Shown: piece by piece, positions 30,498-37,052 of the stretch
How positions within the stretch are numbered: position 1 is the stretch's first letter
How the letters are laid out: every line of letters begins with the position of its first letter
DNA from: a virus
Strand: one strand, 5' to 3'
Virus record (IMG/VR): IMGVR_UViG_3300042934_000428
Span: 1 to 40,334 of that record
Length of the DNA stretch: 40,334 nt
Notes under the pieces: model-generated
Told to the model about the DNA's origin: nothing
Seen by the model: only the letters and a program-made list of their open reading frames with translations
Databases searched by the model: none
Made by a program: the position numbers and the translations under genes

Positions 30498-31066
30498 TGG
30501 ACATCGCAGACACCATCGAAGCGAACAGCGACCAAGTCAACGCTGAAGACCTCCTCGCCGGCCCCGTGACCGTCCGGATCACGAGCGTCGAGCGCGGCAG
30601 CAAAGAGCAGCCCGTATTCATCCACACCGATGTGTTCGAGGGTCGCACCTACCGTCCCGCGAAGTCGATGAGGAGAATCCTCGTCGCCGCGTGGGGCCCG
30701 GAGGCCGCGAACTACGTCGGACGGCAGATCACGATCTACACCGACCCGACCGTGAAGTGGGCGGGGCAGGAAGTCGGCGGAATCAGGATCTCGGCCCTCA
30801 GCCACATCGACAAGCCGCTCACGGTGGCCCTCACGGTCTCGCGTGGCAAGCGCGCCCCGTTCACCGTGCAGCCGCTCTCCGCAGCTGACGACTGGATCAC
30901 GGCATTCAACGAAGCCGAGACGGTCGCACAGCTGCAGGCCGCTTGGAAAGGCGCGCTGGAAGCCCGAGTGACAAGCGATGCACGTGTGGTCGACGCGAAG
31001 GACAAGCGGAAGCGGGAACTCACCGAGGCTTCGGGGGAACGCACCGAACGGGGTGAGCAGCAATGA
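30497..31066 (+). CDS. Conserved phage protein in the recombination module
   Basis: 189 aa. The N-terminal domain reads AGPVTVRITSVERGSKEQPV, then RPAKSMRRILVAAWGPEAAN, GRQITIYTDPTVKWAGQEVG and GIRISALSHI. It resembles a widespread actinophage protein of unknown function placed after a RecE-like exonuclease. A basic linker and disordered C-terminus follow. The beta-rich core (about 20-130) resembles an OB-like nucleic-acid-binding fold, so it may replace a RecT/Erf annealing protein. That is inference from position. Confidence 0.65.
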   Translation: MDIADTIEANSDQVNAEDLLAGPVTVRITSVERGSKEQPVFIHTDVFEGRTYRPAKSMRRILVAAWGPEAANYVGRQITIYTDPTVKWAGQEVGGIRISALSHIDKPLTVALTVSRGKRAPFTVQPLSAADDWITAFNEAETVAQLQAAWKGALEARVTSDARVVDAKDKRKRELTEASGERTERGEQQ

Positions 31067-31359
31067 GCTACGACGTGACCGCGGGTGGCGAGTGGTTCAA
31101 CATCACCTCGAACATGCACCGATTCTTTAAACGGTTCGACGTGTACCCGCCCGACTGGCATGGGAAGCCACGCGCCGAGGTCGCCGCCGCGATCGAGAAG
31201 GCGCTTGCGGACATCCGGTCCCACGACCTCGAGGCGCTGCGGGCCGAGTTCGACGCGCCGAACGGATGGGGCAACGTTCCAGTTGCCATCAACTGGCTCA
31301 TCGACATCCACCAGGCGTGCGTGCGCGTCTACCCCGACACGGTGGAGGTGTCCTGGTGA
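31063..31359 (+). CDS. Hypothetical protein
   Basis: 98 aa. Sequence YDVTAGGEWFNITSNMHRFF and WHGKPRAEVAAAIEKALADI, with GWGNVPVAINWLIDIHQACV near the end, is mixed alpha/beta. No family recognised. It ends overlapping the WhiB gene. Confidence 0.58.
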   Translation: MSYDVTAGGEWFNITSNMHRFFKRFDVYPPDWHGKPRAEVAAAIEKALADIRSHDLEALRAEFDAPNGWGNVPVAINWLIDIHQACVRVYPDTVEVSW

Positions 31360-31619
31360 TCCCTCTTCCTCGTATCACCCCTACCAGCACCGTGACCGAC
31401 ATTGCTGAGGAGTGGATGGATCGCGCGGCGTGCGCCACAACCGACCCCGACCTGTTCTCACCGGAACCGGGTGGGCGCACGACGGCCGCTAAGCGTATCT
31501 GCGGCACGTGCGAGGTCAAGGATGAGTGCCTCGCGTACGCCCTCCATCACAACCTCCGGTACGCGATCTACGGCGGCCTGTCCGACCGGGAACGCGCCGC
31601 ACTCAGGAGAACAACATGA
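31356..31619 (+). CDS. WhiB-family transcription factor
   Basis: 87 aa from GTG 31356 overlapping the previous stop. Four conserved Cys (Cys26, Cys49, Cys52, Cys58; DRAACATTDPDLF, then ICGTCEVKDEC) would bind a 4Fe-4S cluster. The turn IYGGL (about 71-75) replaces the usual GVWGG. WhiB proteins occur only in Actinobacteria and their phages. Phage versions such as WhiB of TM4 interfere with host WhiB2 and septation and promote superinfection exclusion. Its stop overlaps the methyltransferase ATG. Confidence 0.93.
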   Translation: MIPLPRITPTSTVTDIAEEWMDRAACATTDPDLFSPEPGGRTTAAKRICGTCEVKDECLAYALHHNLRYAIYGGLSDRERAALRRTT

Positions 31620-32722
31620 GCGCGCTCACGATTGGTTCGTTGTGCTCTGGCTACGGCGGGCTGGATCTCGCTGTGGAGTCGTTCTTCGGCGCGGAGACGG
31701 CATGGTTCTCGGAGTTCGAAGCGGCACCGTCGAAGGTGCTCGAGGCTCACTGGCCGGGCGTCCCGAACCTGGGCGACATGACCAAGATCGACTGGGCATC
31801 CGTCGAACCTGTGGACATCGTCACCGGGGGCACACCCTGCCAGGACCTCAGCGCCGCCGGCCGACGCCGCGGCATGACCGAAGGCACCCGCTCCAACCTG
31901 TGGGTGCAGATGCGCGAATGCATCGCGGCCGTGAAGCCGCAGATCGTCGTGTGGGAGAACGTGAGAGGTGCGTACAGTGCACGAGCCGATAGCGACGTGG
32001 AATCCGAACCGGGACTGCTGGGAATCGGACCGGATCGACCTGCTCTCCGGGCGCTCGGACGTGTACTCGGAGACCTTTCCGATCTCGGGTTCGATGCGGA
32101 GTGGGTCGGTGTTCGCGCGTCCGACGCAGGTGCACCGCACGGACGGTTCCGTGTCTTCGTCGTTGCCTACTCCTCGAGCAACGCGCGGCGGGTCCGGAAC
32201 GGAGACGATGTACATGCTTGGCGGGGAACGCTCGGACGAGTCAAGGCCGCAGGGCGAAGTGCTGCTCCCGTCCCCACGGACATCGGACACGAACGGACCC
32301 GGGATGCACGGAACTGGGGGCTTGGATCTGCGGACGGCGGTCACGCTGCTGCCGACACCGACCGCGATGGACTCGAAGTCGTCGGGAGGATCGACACCAT
32401 CCGACGTGACGCTCACGGATCTCGCGGTGCGCACAGTTCTTGGGGCGCGTACGAACCCGCGATTCGACGCTGGGAACATGTCCTCGGACGAGTAGCCCCG
32501 GCGCCGACGAACCCGGATGGGAAGGGCGGTGCTCACCGTCTAGCGCCCGAGTTCGTCGAGTGGATGATGGGCCTCCTCGCCGGCCACGTGACCGACGTCG
32601 GGATCTCGCGTGCAGAGCAGTTGAAGGCGCTCGGCAACGGTGTTATCCCTCAGCAGGCCGAGCTCGCGCTGTCGATTGCGTGGCCGCGTCTTGCTGACGT
32701 GCGAGAGGCGGTGGCAGCATGA
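31616..32722 (+). CDS. DNA cytosine-5 methyltransferase
   Basis: 368 aa, ATG 31616. Motif I SLCSGYGGLD, motif IV GGTPCQDLSAAG with catalytic Cys75, motif VI VVWENVRG (Glu114), motif VIII APHGRFRVF (Arg177, Arg179) and motif X KALGNGVIP (340-345) are all present in order. Such enzymes protect phage DNA from host restriction. Residues about 121-293, between motifs VI and X and including the target-recognition region, are also coding in another frame (31977-32495). An HNH gene follows with a 4-nt overlap. Confidence 0.93.
   Translation: MSALTIGSLCSGYGGLDLAVESFFGAETAWFSEFEAAPSKVLEAHWPGVPNLGDMTKIDWASVEPVDIVTGGTPCQDLSAAGRRRGMTEGTRSNLWVQMRECIAAVKPQIVVWENVRGAYSARADSDVESEPGLLGIGPDRPALRALGRVLGDLSDLGFDAEWVGVRASDAGAPHGRFRVFVVAYSSSNARRVRNGDDVHAWRGTLGRVKAAGRSAAPVPTDIGHERTRDARNWGLGSADGGHAAADTDRDGLEVVGRIDTIRRDAHGSRGAHSSWGAYEPAIRRWEHVLGRVAPAPTNPDGKGGAHRLAPEFVEWMMGLLAGHVTDVGISRAEQLKALGNGVIPQQAELALSIAWPRLADVREAVAA
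31977..32495 (+). CDS. Overlapping ORF inside the methyltransferase gene
   Basis: 172 aa from GTG 31977 (GAGAGG 8 nt upstream), in the +1 frame relative to the methyltransferase. It contains EPIATWNPNRDCWESDRIDL, SETFPISGSMRSGSVFARPT, SSSLPTPRATRGGSGTETMY, EVLLPSPRTSD and TLLPTPTAMDS. Repeated LLPTP/LPTP motifs and a non-random composition are unlike a shadow frame. From memory, similar LPTP-repeat proteins occur in alternative frames of other phage methyltransferase genes. Function unknown; it could modify or regulate the enzyme. Confidence 0.55.
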   Translation: MHEPIATWNPNRDCWESDRIDLLSGRSDVYSETFPISGSMRSGSVFARPTQVHRTDGSVSSSLPTPRATRGGSGTETMYMLGGERSDESRPQGEVLLPSPRTSDTNGPGMHGTGGLDLRTAVTLLPTPTAMDSKSSGGSTPSDVTLTDLAVRTVLGARTNPRFDAGNMSSDE

Positions 32723-33063
32723 CGTGGCCGCACAAGATCCGAGTCCAGGTGGTCAACCGCTCCGGTGGTGTCTGCGAGGGCTGCGGGAAGCGTGAAGCGT
32801 CCGACATTCACCACCGCCAGTTCAAGTCGCGTGGCGGGAAGGACATCGTCCAGAACGCGATTCTGCTGTGCGGTTGGGGGAATAACGCGAACGAGGGCTG
32901 GTGCCACGGACGCGCCCACAACGACCCGGGAGCGGTGATCGACGGGTGGACTGTCGCGTCTTGGGATGACCCGAAGTCGAAACCGGTCATGTACCGCGGC
33001 CAGTGGGCGTATCTCCTCGACCGGGCGCCGTGGATCGAACCCCTCGGGCTGGTGGTCTTCTGA
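32719..33063 (+). CDS. HNH-type endonuclease-like protein
   Basis: 114 aa. Zinc/HNH pattern: VCEGCGKREASDIHHRQFKS with Cys19, Cys22, His31, His32, then NAILLCG, and CHGRAHNDPG. A tryptophan-rich C-terminus follows (GQWAYLLDRAPWIEPLGLVV). It may cut DNA near the methylated site or serve in packaging or recombination. Placement next to the methyltransferase suggests a possible linked function, but no recognition data are available. Confidence 0.78.
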   Translation: MTWPHKIRVQVVNRSGGVCEGCGKREASDIHHRQFKSRGGKDIVQNAILLCGWGNNANEGWCHGRAHNDPGAVIDGWTVASWDDPKSKPVMYRGQWAYLLDRAPWIEPLGLVVF

Positions 33064-33431
33064 TGGGCCTCCCATGGTTCAGAGCGGACACGAATCTGCC
33101 GACTCACGACAAGATCCTCGAGCTTCTCGGTAAGGGGCCGAAGGGCAAGGGTGCGGCGTTTGTGTACGTCTGCTCGATCGCTCATTCGGTCGGTCACGGC
33201 ACCGACGGGTTCATTGCCCGGGCCGCGCTGCCGTTCATCCACGCATCCACCCTTGAGGCGCGACTCCTGGCTGAGGTTCGGCTGTGGGAGGTCGTTGAGG
33301 GCGGGTGGCAGATCAAGAACTTCGGCACTCGTCAGCTCATCGGCGCGATGCAGCAGGCGGCGCAGGAGGAGCGCAGCGAGTCGGCCCGGAAGTCGGCAAA
33401 TGCGCGGTGGCATCCGAAGGAGGAGCGATGA
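33063..33431 (+). CDS. Replication-type HTH protein
   Basis: 122 aa, ATG 33063 overlapping the previous stop. GLPWFRADTNLPTHDKILEL, then YVCSIAHSVGHGTDGFIARA and TRQLIGAMQQAAQEERSESA. It resembles small actinophage DNA-binding proteins related to replication initiators/organisers (winged-helix N-terminus, basic C-terminus). An iteron-like repeat lies just downstream (33446-33496). It may be the origin-binding protein. Confidence 0.66.
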   Translation: MGLPWFRADTNLPTHDKILELLGKGPKGKGAAFVYVCSIAHSVGHGTDGFIARAALPFIHASTLEARLLAEVRLWEVVEGGWQIKNFGTRQLIGAMQQAAQEERSESARKSANARWHPKEER

Positions 33432-33607
33432 ACACCGACCGGCAGATGCGAACGCACATGCGATCCGGTATGCGACCGCATGAGAACGCAATGCTACGGA
33501 CGTACGGACGGACTAACGAACGAGTTAGTCACCTCATACAGACATCTTCTGTTTCGTATCGCACGGGAGAAAACCAGAGGAATGGTCTCGAGGCGGTGGT
33601 GTCGTGA
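33428..33607 (+). CDS. Small ORF covering a repeat-rich region
   Basis: 59 aa from ATG 33428 (ATGA). It starts MNTDRQMRTHMRSGMRPHEN, a repetitive Met-Arg run produced by the underlying ATGCGA repeats, and ends REN-like and low in complexity. It may be a gene or just an open frame over an origin. Both neighbours overlap it, which favours translation coupling. Confidence 0.4.
   Translation: MNTDRQMRTHMRSGMRPHENAMLRTYGRTNERVSHLIQTSSVSYRTGENQRNGLEAVVS
33446..33530 (+). repeat. Iteron-like ATGCGA repeats and inverted repeat, candidate origin
   Basis: ATGCGA occurs at 33446, 33458 and 33470 (12-bp period), followed by ATGAGA at 33480 and ATGCTA at 33491, near one helical turn apart. Then come ACTAAC/GTTAGT arms (33512-33529) and, next, ACAGA/TCTGT (around 33537-33551) in a lower-GC stretch. 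The set lies directly after the HTH gene and before SSB, an expected place for a replication origin. Confidence 0.45.
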
Positions 33608-33888
33608 GGGTCCAGTTCGAGCTTCCGGATGACGTGTGGTGGCGGTTCACGCAACGAGCGGAGGAAGCCGGGTACCAGGCGCGTGAGTACTTCGCGCACC
33701 TCATCTCCACCGAGGTCGTCACCCCGAGGTCGGAGCAGATCACTGAATCTGTTCTCCGACTCCACCACGCCGGGTTGACGGTCCCGATGATCGCCCGCCG
33801 CCTCAACATGACGAACTCGGCGGTCCAGACACGGCTCTACAGCAACGGGCTGAGGGCCAACAAACGAAACGAAAGGCAGGCCAGCTAA
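33604..33888 (+). CDS. DNA-binding protein with RHH-like and HTH parts
   Basis: 94 aa from GTG 33604. The N-terminal FELPDDVWWRFTQRAEEAGY followed by QAREYFAHLIS looks like a ribbon-helix-helix unit. The C-terminal half (ESVLRLHHAGLTVPMIARRL, then NMTNSAVQTRLYSNGL) looks like a HTH. A two-domain repressor or replication accessory is plausible. It overlaps the HNH gene by one base (TAATG). Confidence 0.62.
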   Translation: MRVQFELPDDVWWRFTQRAEEAGYQAREYFAHLISTEVVTPRSEQITESVLRLHHAGLTVPMIARRLNMTNSAVQTRLYSNGLRANKRNERQAS

Positions 33889-34331
33889 TGGCGAACAGCA
33901 TTCGCGATGTGTCAGCCGGCTTGATCGAGGCAGCCAAGCGGCGATTCACAGAGCGCATCACTAACGATGCCTCCGGATGCCACGAATGGCTCGGCTCTCG
34001 GACCACAGACGGCTATGGAGTCTTAGTCGTGGGTGGTCGCAAGATTCGAGCCCACCGCTTCGCTTTCGAGGTTGAGAACGGAGCCATCCCTGACGGGTTG
34101 GTGATCGACCACCTCTGCTGCAACACCCTGTGCGTCAACGCGGCACATCTGGAAGCGGTGACCCACGAGGAGAACACAAGGCGTGCTGGGGCGCGTCAGA
34201 CGTCGTGTCGTCGTCAAGGGCACGACTGGACACAACCAATGAACGTGCGCACTCGAAGGAATGGCCTTCGCTACTGCGCTGAATGCGATCGAGAAGCAAG
34301 CCGCTCATGGCGGGAAAGGAAGGCATCATGA
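33888..34331 (+). CDS. HNH homing endonuclease (HNH_3-like)
   Basis: 147 aa. TTDGYGVLVVGGRKIRAHRF, then GAIPDGLVIDHLCCNTLCVN and AAHLEAVTHEENTRR is the classical HNH_3 pattern, with a C-terminal Cys pair (CRRQGHDW, RYCAECDRE). Freestanding genes of this type are mobile and sit in operons by chance, so it may have inserted before ssb. It is neatly coupled at both ends (TAATG, ATGA), which shows it has been accommodated. Confidence 0.85.
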   Translation: MANSIRDVSAGLIEAAKRRFTERITNDASGCHEWLGSRTTDGYGVLVVGGRKIRAHRFAFEVENGAIPDGLVIDHLCCNTLCVNAAHLEAVTHEENTRRAGARQTSCRRQGHDWTQPMNVRTRRNGLRYCAECDREASRSWRERKAS

Positions 34332-34759
34332 CCGAGCTGATCACTATTCACGGCGGGCTGACGTCCGCGCCAGAACTTCGCTACTCCGGCAACGGTGTCG
34401 CCATCGCTTCCGGAACCGTCGCGTCTACCGAGCGTTACCAGCGTGACGGTGAATGGCGGGACGGGAAGAAGCTTTACCTGCGTTGGTCGGCGTTCAAAGA
34501 CCTGGCGGAGAACATCGCCGCGTCCGCGCTCGACAAGGGCGCACACGTCGTCATCTCGGGGAAGCTGCACACCCGCGAGTGGGAAGACCGGGACGGCGGG
34601 AAGCGGTCATCGGTCGAGCTCGAGGTGACGGACTTCGCGATGTCGCTCAAGCGGGCGACGGTGACGGTGCAGAAGATCGACCGCCGTGAGGCGCCGGTTG
34701 CGTCTCAGGACGTGTGGAACACCACGGAGGGGGTGAGCGGCGATGACACGCCCTTCTGA
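34328..34759 (+). CDS. ssb: Single-stranded DNA-binding protein
   Basis: 143 aa from ATG 34328. OB-fold signs: ITIHGGLTSAPELRYSGNGV, SGTVASTERYQRDGEWRDGK, LRWSAFKDLAENIAAS and GAHVVISGKLHTREWEDRDG, followed by VTDFAMSLKRAT. The tail is acidic and ends DDTPF, the usual SSB partner-binding tip. It protects single-stranded DNA in phage replication and recombination. Translation is coupled to the homing endonuclease upstream. Confidence 0.92.
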   Translation: MTELITIHGGLTSAPELRYSGNGVAIASGTVASTERYQRDGEWRDGKKLYLRWSAFKDLAENIAASALDKGAHVVISGKLHTREWEDRDGGKRSSVELEVTDFAMSLKRATVTVQKIDRREAPVASQDVWNTTEGVSGDDTPF

Positions 34760-34877
34760 CCTCGCAGTCGAGGTGCGGTTGCTACGCATCCAGCTTGGCG
34801 AGCTGGCTCGAATCCTCGCGCCTCTCGGCTATCCGCAAGACCCAGCTGTTCCGGACGAGGAGGACCACCGTGGCTGA
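34743..34877 (+). CDS. 44-aa small protein
   Basis: 44 aa from ATG 34743 with GGAGGGGG upstream; it overlaps the ssb end by 17 nt. MTRPSDLAVEVRLLRIQLGE then LARILAPLGYPQDPAVPDEE, one amphipathic helix plus an acidic end. Function unknown. The next gene starts inside it (GTG 34870). Confidence 0.5.
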   Translation: MTRPSDLAVEVRLLRIQLGELARILAPLGYPQDPAVPDEEDHRG

Positions 34878-35106
34878 GAAGACATGGCTGAACGCCGACG
34901 AGCACACCATCTGGGAAATCACAGGCCAGAAGGAACTCGGCTGGGCGTTCCACGAGTGCCTGGCGATCGTCCTGCCTCAGGCGGTGACGGGCGCGGAGGA
35001 ACCTATCTTCGCGATGCTCCCGCCGCTGGATTACTTCGTGACGGCTGACCAGATCGCGCACGCGGTGGAGTTCGAACTTGTTCGGAAGGAGGACGGCAAT
35101 GTCTGA
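34870..35106 (+). CDS. Hypothetical protein
   Basis: 78 aa from GTG 34870 (in-frame ORF upstream is open but lacks a better start). NADEHTIWEITGQKELGWAF, ECLAIVLPQAVTGAEEPIFA, DYFVTADQIAHAVEFELVRK; mixed alpha/beta. Family not recognised. Confidence 0.58.
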   Translation: MAEKTWLNADEHTIWEITGQKELGWAFHECLAIVLPQAVTGAEEPIFAMLPPLDYFVTADQIAHAVEFELVRKEDGNV

Positions 35107-35836
35107 GCAGATCCCGGTGAAGGTGACCGACGCATCCGTGCGCGAGTGCGTGATGTACGGGAATCTTCGTCTCCGCGGCGAGGCCACGAATCAGATCGGA
35201 ACCACGCTGACGGTGGAGATCTCGGAGGCGTATGACGCGTGGCTCGAGGCGCACGATGCGGGGCTGAGGGCTGAGGTCGCACGACTGGAAGCCGAGATCG
35301 CGCGCCTTGAGCGTGAGCTGTCGGGCCTGGAGTCGGACTGCACGGACCATGAGGCGTCCCATGTCCGGATGGTGGAGGAGGCCGAAGCTGAGCGTGACCG
35401 TCTCGCCGCGGCGGTGGCGAAGGCGCTCGCGATCCTCCGGGAGCCGATGAACTACGACGGCCTGCGCATGGTGCGTTACTACTCGGACTGGGTTATCGAT
35501 CTCCTCGCGTCTGTTCCCACGGATACCGCACTCAACGAGGTGCGGGCAGCCGCGTGGGACGAAGGGTGCCATGCGACCGAGCAGTACTACAAGCGCACCG
35601 TTGTTTCGCCTGAGTTCTACGACCCGATTCCCGCACCTGTGAACCCGTACCGGACCCGGAAGGAGAACCAACCGATGAGCAGGTTTGCCGACGATTACGA
35701 CGAGGCCGCGGAACGCCGCGAGCTTGAGGCCGACGAGGCGTACGACCGGTACGTCGCGACCCATGGAGAACCGGACGAGGACGCGGACGAACCGTGGGGC
35801 GAGAGTGCACTCACTGATGGGGAGAGGAACCGATGA
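35099..35836 (+). CDS. Coiled-coil protein, possible internal start
   Basis: 245 aa from ATG 35099. The N-terminus is beta-rich (KVTDASVRECVMYGNLRLRG). A coiled coil follows at about 45-110 (LRAEVARLEAEIARLERELS). An acidic C-terminal 53 residues begin at MSRFADDYDEAAERRELEAD. That last part has its own ribosome site (GGAAGGAG about 9 nt before ATG 35675), so a short product could also be made. Function unknown. Confidence 0.62.
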   Translation: MSEQIPVKVTDASVRECVMYGNLRLRGEATNQIGTTLTVEISEAYDAWLEAHDAGLRAEVARLEAEIARLERELSGLESDCTDHEASHVRMVEEAEAERDRLAAAVAKALAILREPMNYDGLRMVRYYSDWVIDLLASVPTDTALNEVRAAAWDEGCHATEQYYKRTVVSPEFYDPIPAPVNPYRTRKENQPMSRFADDYDEAAERRELEADEAYDRYVATHGEPDEDADEPWGESALTDGERNR

Positions 35837-36114
35837 GCGCCGAGCAAGCACGAGCCGAGGCAGAACGGCGGTTCACCGGACGCGGCGGCACGATGTGGGA
35901 CCTTCCCGAGTATCAGCGCGTAGCCTTCGAGGCTGGTGCCGAGTGGCAGGCGTCCCGTGAGGTGACCGAAGCCGAGGTGGAAGCCGCGGCTCTGGCGCTC
36001 TACCAGTCCGACTGGCCGCACCCGAAGCCCGAGCTGTACGACGACTGGGAGGGCGAACTCTTCCGACGTCGTGCCCGTGCCGCTCTGGTTGCTGCTCGGG
36101 AGGTGCGGTCATGA
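35833..36114 (+). CDS. Hypothetical protein
   Basis: 93 aa, charged and helical. EQARAEAERRFTGRGGTMWD, then YQRVAFEAGAEWQASREVTE, and WEGELFRRRARAALVAAREV. The sentence-like order (aromatic, acidic, basic) recurs in 36537-36818, which may be a distant paralogue. No function seen. Confidence 0.55.
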   Translation: MSAEQARAEAERRFTGRGGTMWDLPEYQRVAFEAGAEWQASREVTEAEVEAAALALYQSDWPHPKPELYDDWEGELFRRRARAALVAAREVRS

Positions 36115-36281
36115 GTGTCGCGCCGCGGTGGTGCGGCCAGCTGGGATGGCCACAGGAGGACCAGGAGGCTGACAACCCGTGTGTCTGCGGCCTCGCCGAC
36201 GGGCACGAAGGGCTGCACGAGTGCTACGAGGGGTGCGGCTCCTTGTGGGCTGGCGGTCGACGTCCGGAGGTGCGGTCATGA
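36111..36281 (+). CDS. Small Cys-rich protein
   Basis: 56 aa from ATG 36111. Cys at CGQLGWPQ, NPCVCGLADGHEGLHECYEG and CGSLWAGG resemble a small zinc-binding unit. It overlaps its neighbours at both ends. One of a series of tiny Cys proteins in 36.1-37.1 kb. Confidence 0.55.
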   Translation: MSVAPRWCGQLGWPQEDQEADNPCVCGLADGHEGLHECYEGCGSLWAGGRRPEVRS

Positions 36282-36544
36282 CCGGGACCGAGGAAGCGTC
36301 GCCACTCTGGTGCGCGTTCGACGGGCCACACGAGGTTCACGAAGCCCGCAACGAGTTCGGAGGCACGAACTACTGTTCCGGACGACCTTTGCCACGTGTG
36401 ACCGGGACTGAGGAAACACGAGAAGCGTTCGCGCAGGCACTTCACGGGCCGTATTGCGATTGCTGGGCATGCCTGCCGGACGGCGAGTTCCCGGATGCTC
36501 CGGGCGGCGCTATCGACGCATTGGAGGCGAACCCGAATGACTGA
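36278..36544 (+). CDS. Small Cys/His protein
   Basis: 88 aa from ATG 36278. WCAFDGPHEVHEARNEFGGT with NYCSGR and PYCDCWACLPDGEFP. Two C/H-rich patches resemble metal sites. Coupled by ATGA with 36111-36281 and overlapping the next gene by 8 nt. Function unknown. Confidence 0.55.
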   Translation: MTGTEEASPLWCAFDGPHEVHEARNEFGGTNYCSGRPLPRVTGTEETREAFAQALHGPYCDCWACLPDGEFPDAPGGAIDALEANPND

Positions 36545-36818
36545 GCAAACACCCGGACGGGAACTCATCGAACGAATCCGCCGCGCCCAAGAGCGGGTAG
36601 ACGCGTACTCATATCGGCCGACGACGGATGACATCCGGGATGCCGCAGCGCGGAACCTCGGACCGGGAGCGTTTGATGCGTGGCTGGCCGCTCACGACCG
36701 TGAGGTAGCAGCAGCCGCCTGGTGGGAAGGCGCCGAAGCCCAGTGGAAGCACCGCCCGGTCGGGAACCGTGTCCTCGAGTCCGAGAACCCGCACCGGGAG
36801 GGCCGCACCGATGCCTGA
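36537..36818 (+). CDS. Hypothetical protein
   Basis: 93 aa from ATG 36537. RELIERIRRAQERVDAYSYR, LGPGAFDAWLAAHDREVAAA and AWWEGAEAQWKHRPVGNRV. The second half recalls 35833-36114. Helical. Function unknown. Confidence 0.55.
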   Translation: MTEQTPGRELIERIRRAQERVDAYSYRPTTDDIRDAAARNLGPGAFDAWLAAHDREVAAAAWWEGAEAQWKHRPVGNRVLESENPHREGRTDA

Positions 36819-36942
36819 GGTGTGGTGCGACGGATGCCGCGAATGGTGGCCGCTCGATTCCGTCCATGGGTGGAACCCACCCCGGAAGGGAACGACGCGA
36901 TACCCGCGCCGCGTCCGATGGACCGAGGAGGCCCGCTCGTGA
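36811..36942 (+). CDS. 43-aa Trp/Arg-rich protein
   Basis: 43 aa from ATG 36811. MPEVWCDGCREWWPLDSVHG then WNPPRKGTTRYPRRVRWTEE. One CxxC and many Trp; a nucleic-acid contact role is conceivable. It overlaps both neighbours. Confidence 0.5.
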   Translation: MPEVWCDGCREWWPLDSVHGWNPPRKGTTRYPRRVRWTEEARS

Positions 36943-37052
36943 TCTTCTACCTGACCGAACCCGCCCCCACACGATGCTGCGCCCGATGCAAGACGCCATA
37001 CAACTGCGGCAACAGTGAATGCCGCTGCCACCCGAAAGGAGGCACCCGATGA
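36939..37052 (+). CDS. 37-aa Cys-rich micro-protein
   Basis: 37 aa from GTG 36939. TRCCARCKTPYNCGNSECRC with CHPKG nearby makes a knuckle-like Cys pattern. It overlaps the previous gene and the SLOG gene (ATGA). Probably metal bound; function unknown. Confidence 0.5.
   Translation: MIFYLTEPAPTRCCARCKTPYNCGNSECRCHPKGGTR

Noticed and set aside
31568-32536. 322-codon open frame on the - strand across the methyltransferase gene
   Set aside because: High-GC codon bias creates long antisense frames. Composition is Arg/Ser/Val-rich with no recognisable motif and no suitable start signal, while the + strand frames carry clear motifs.
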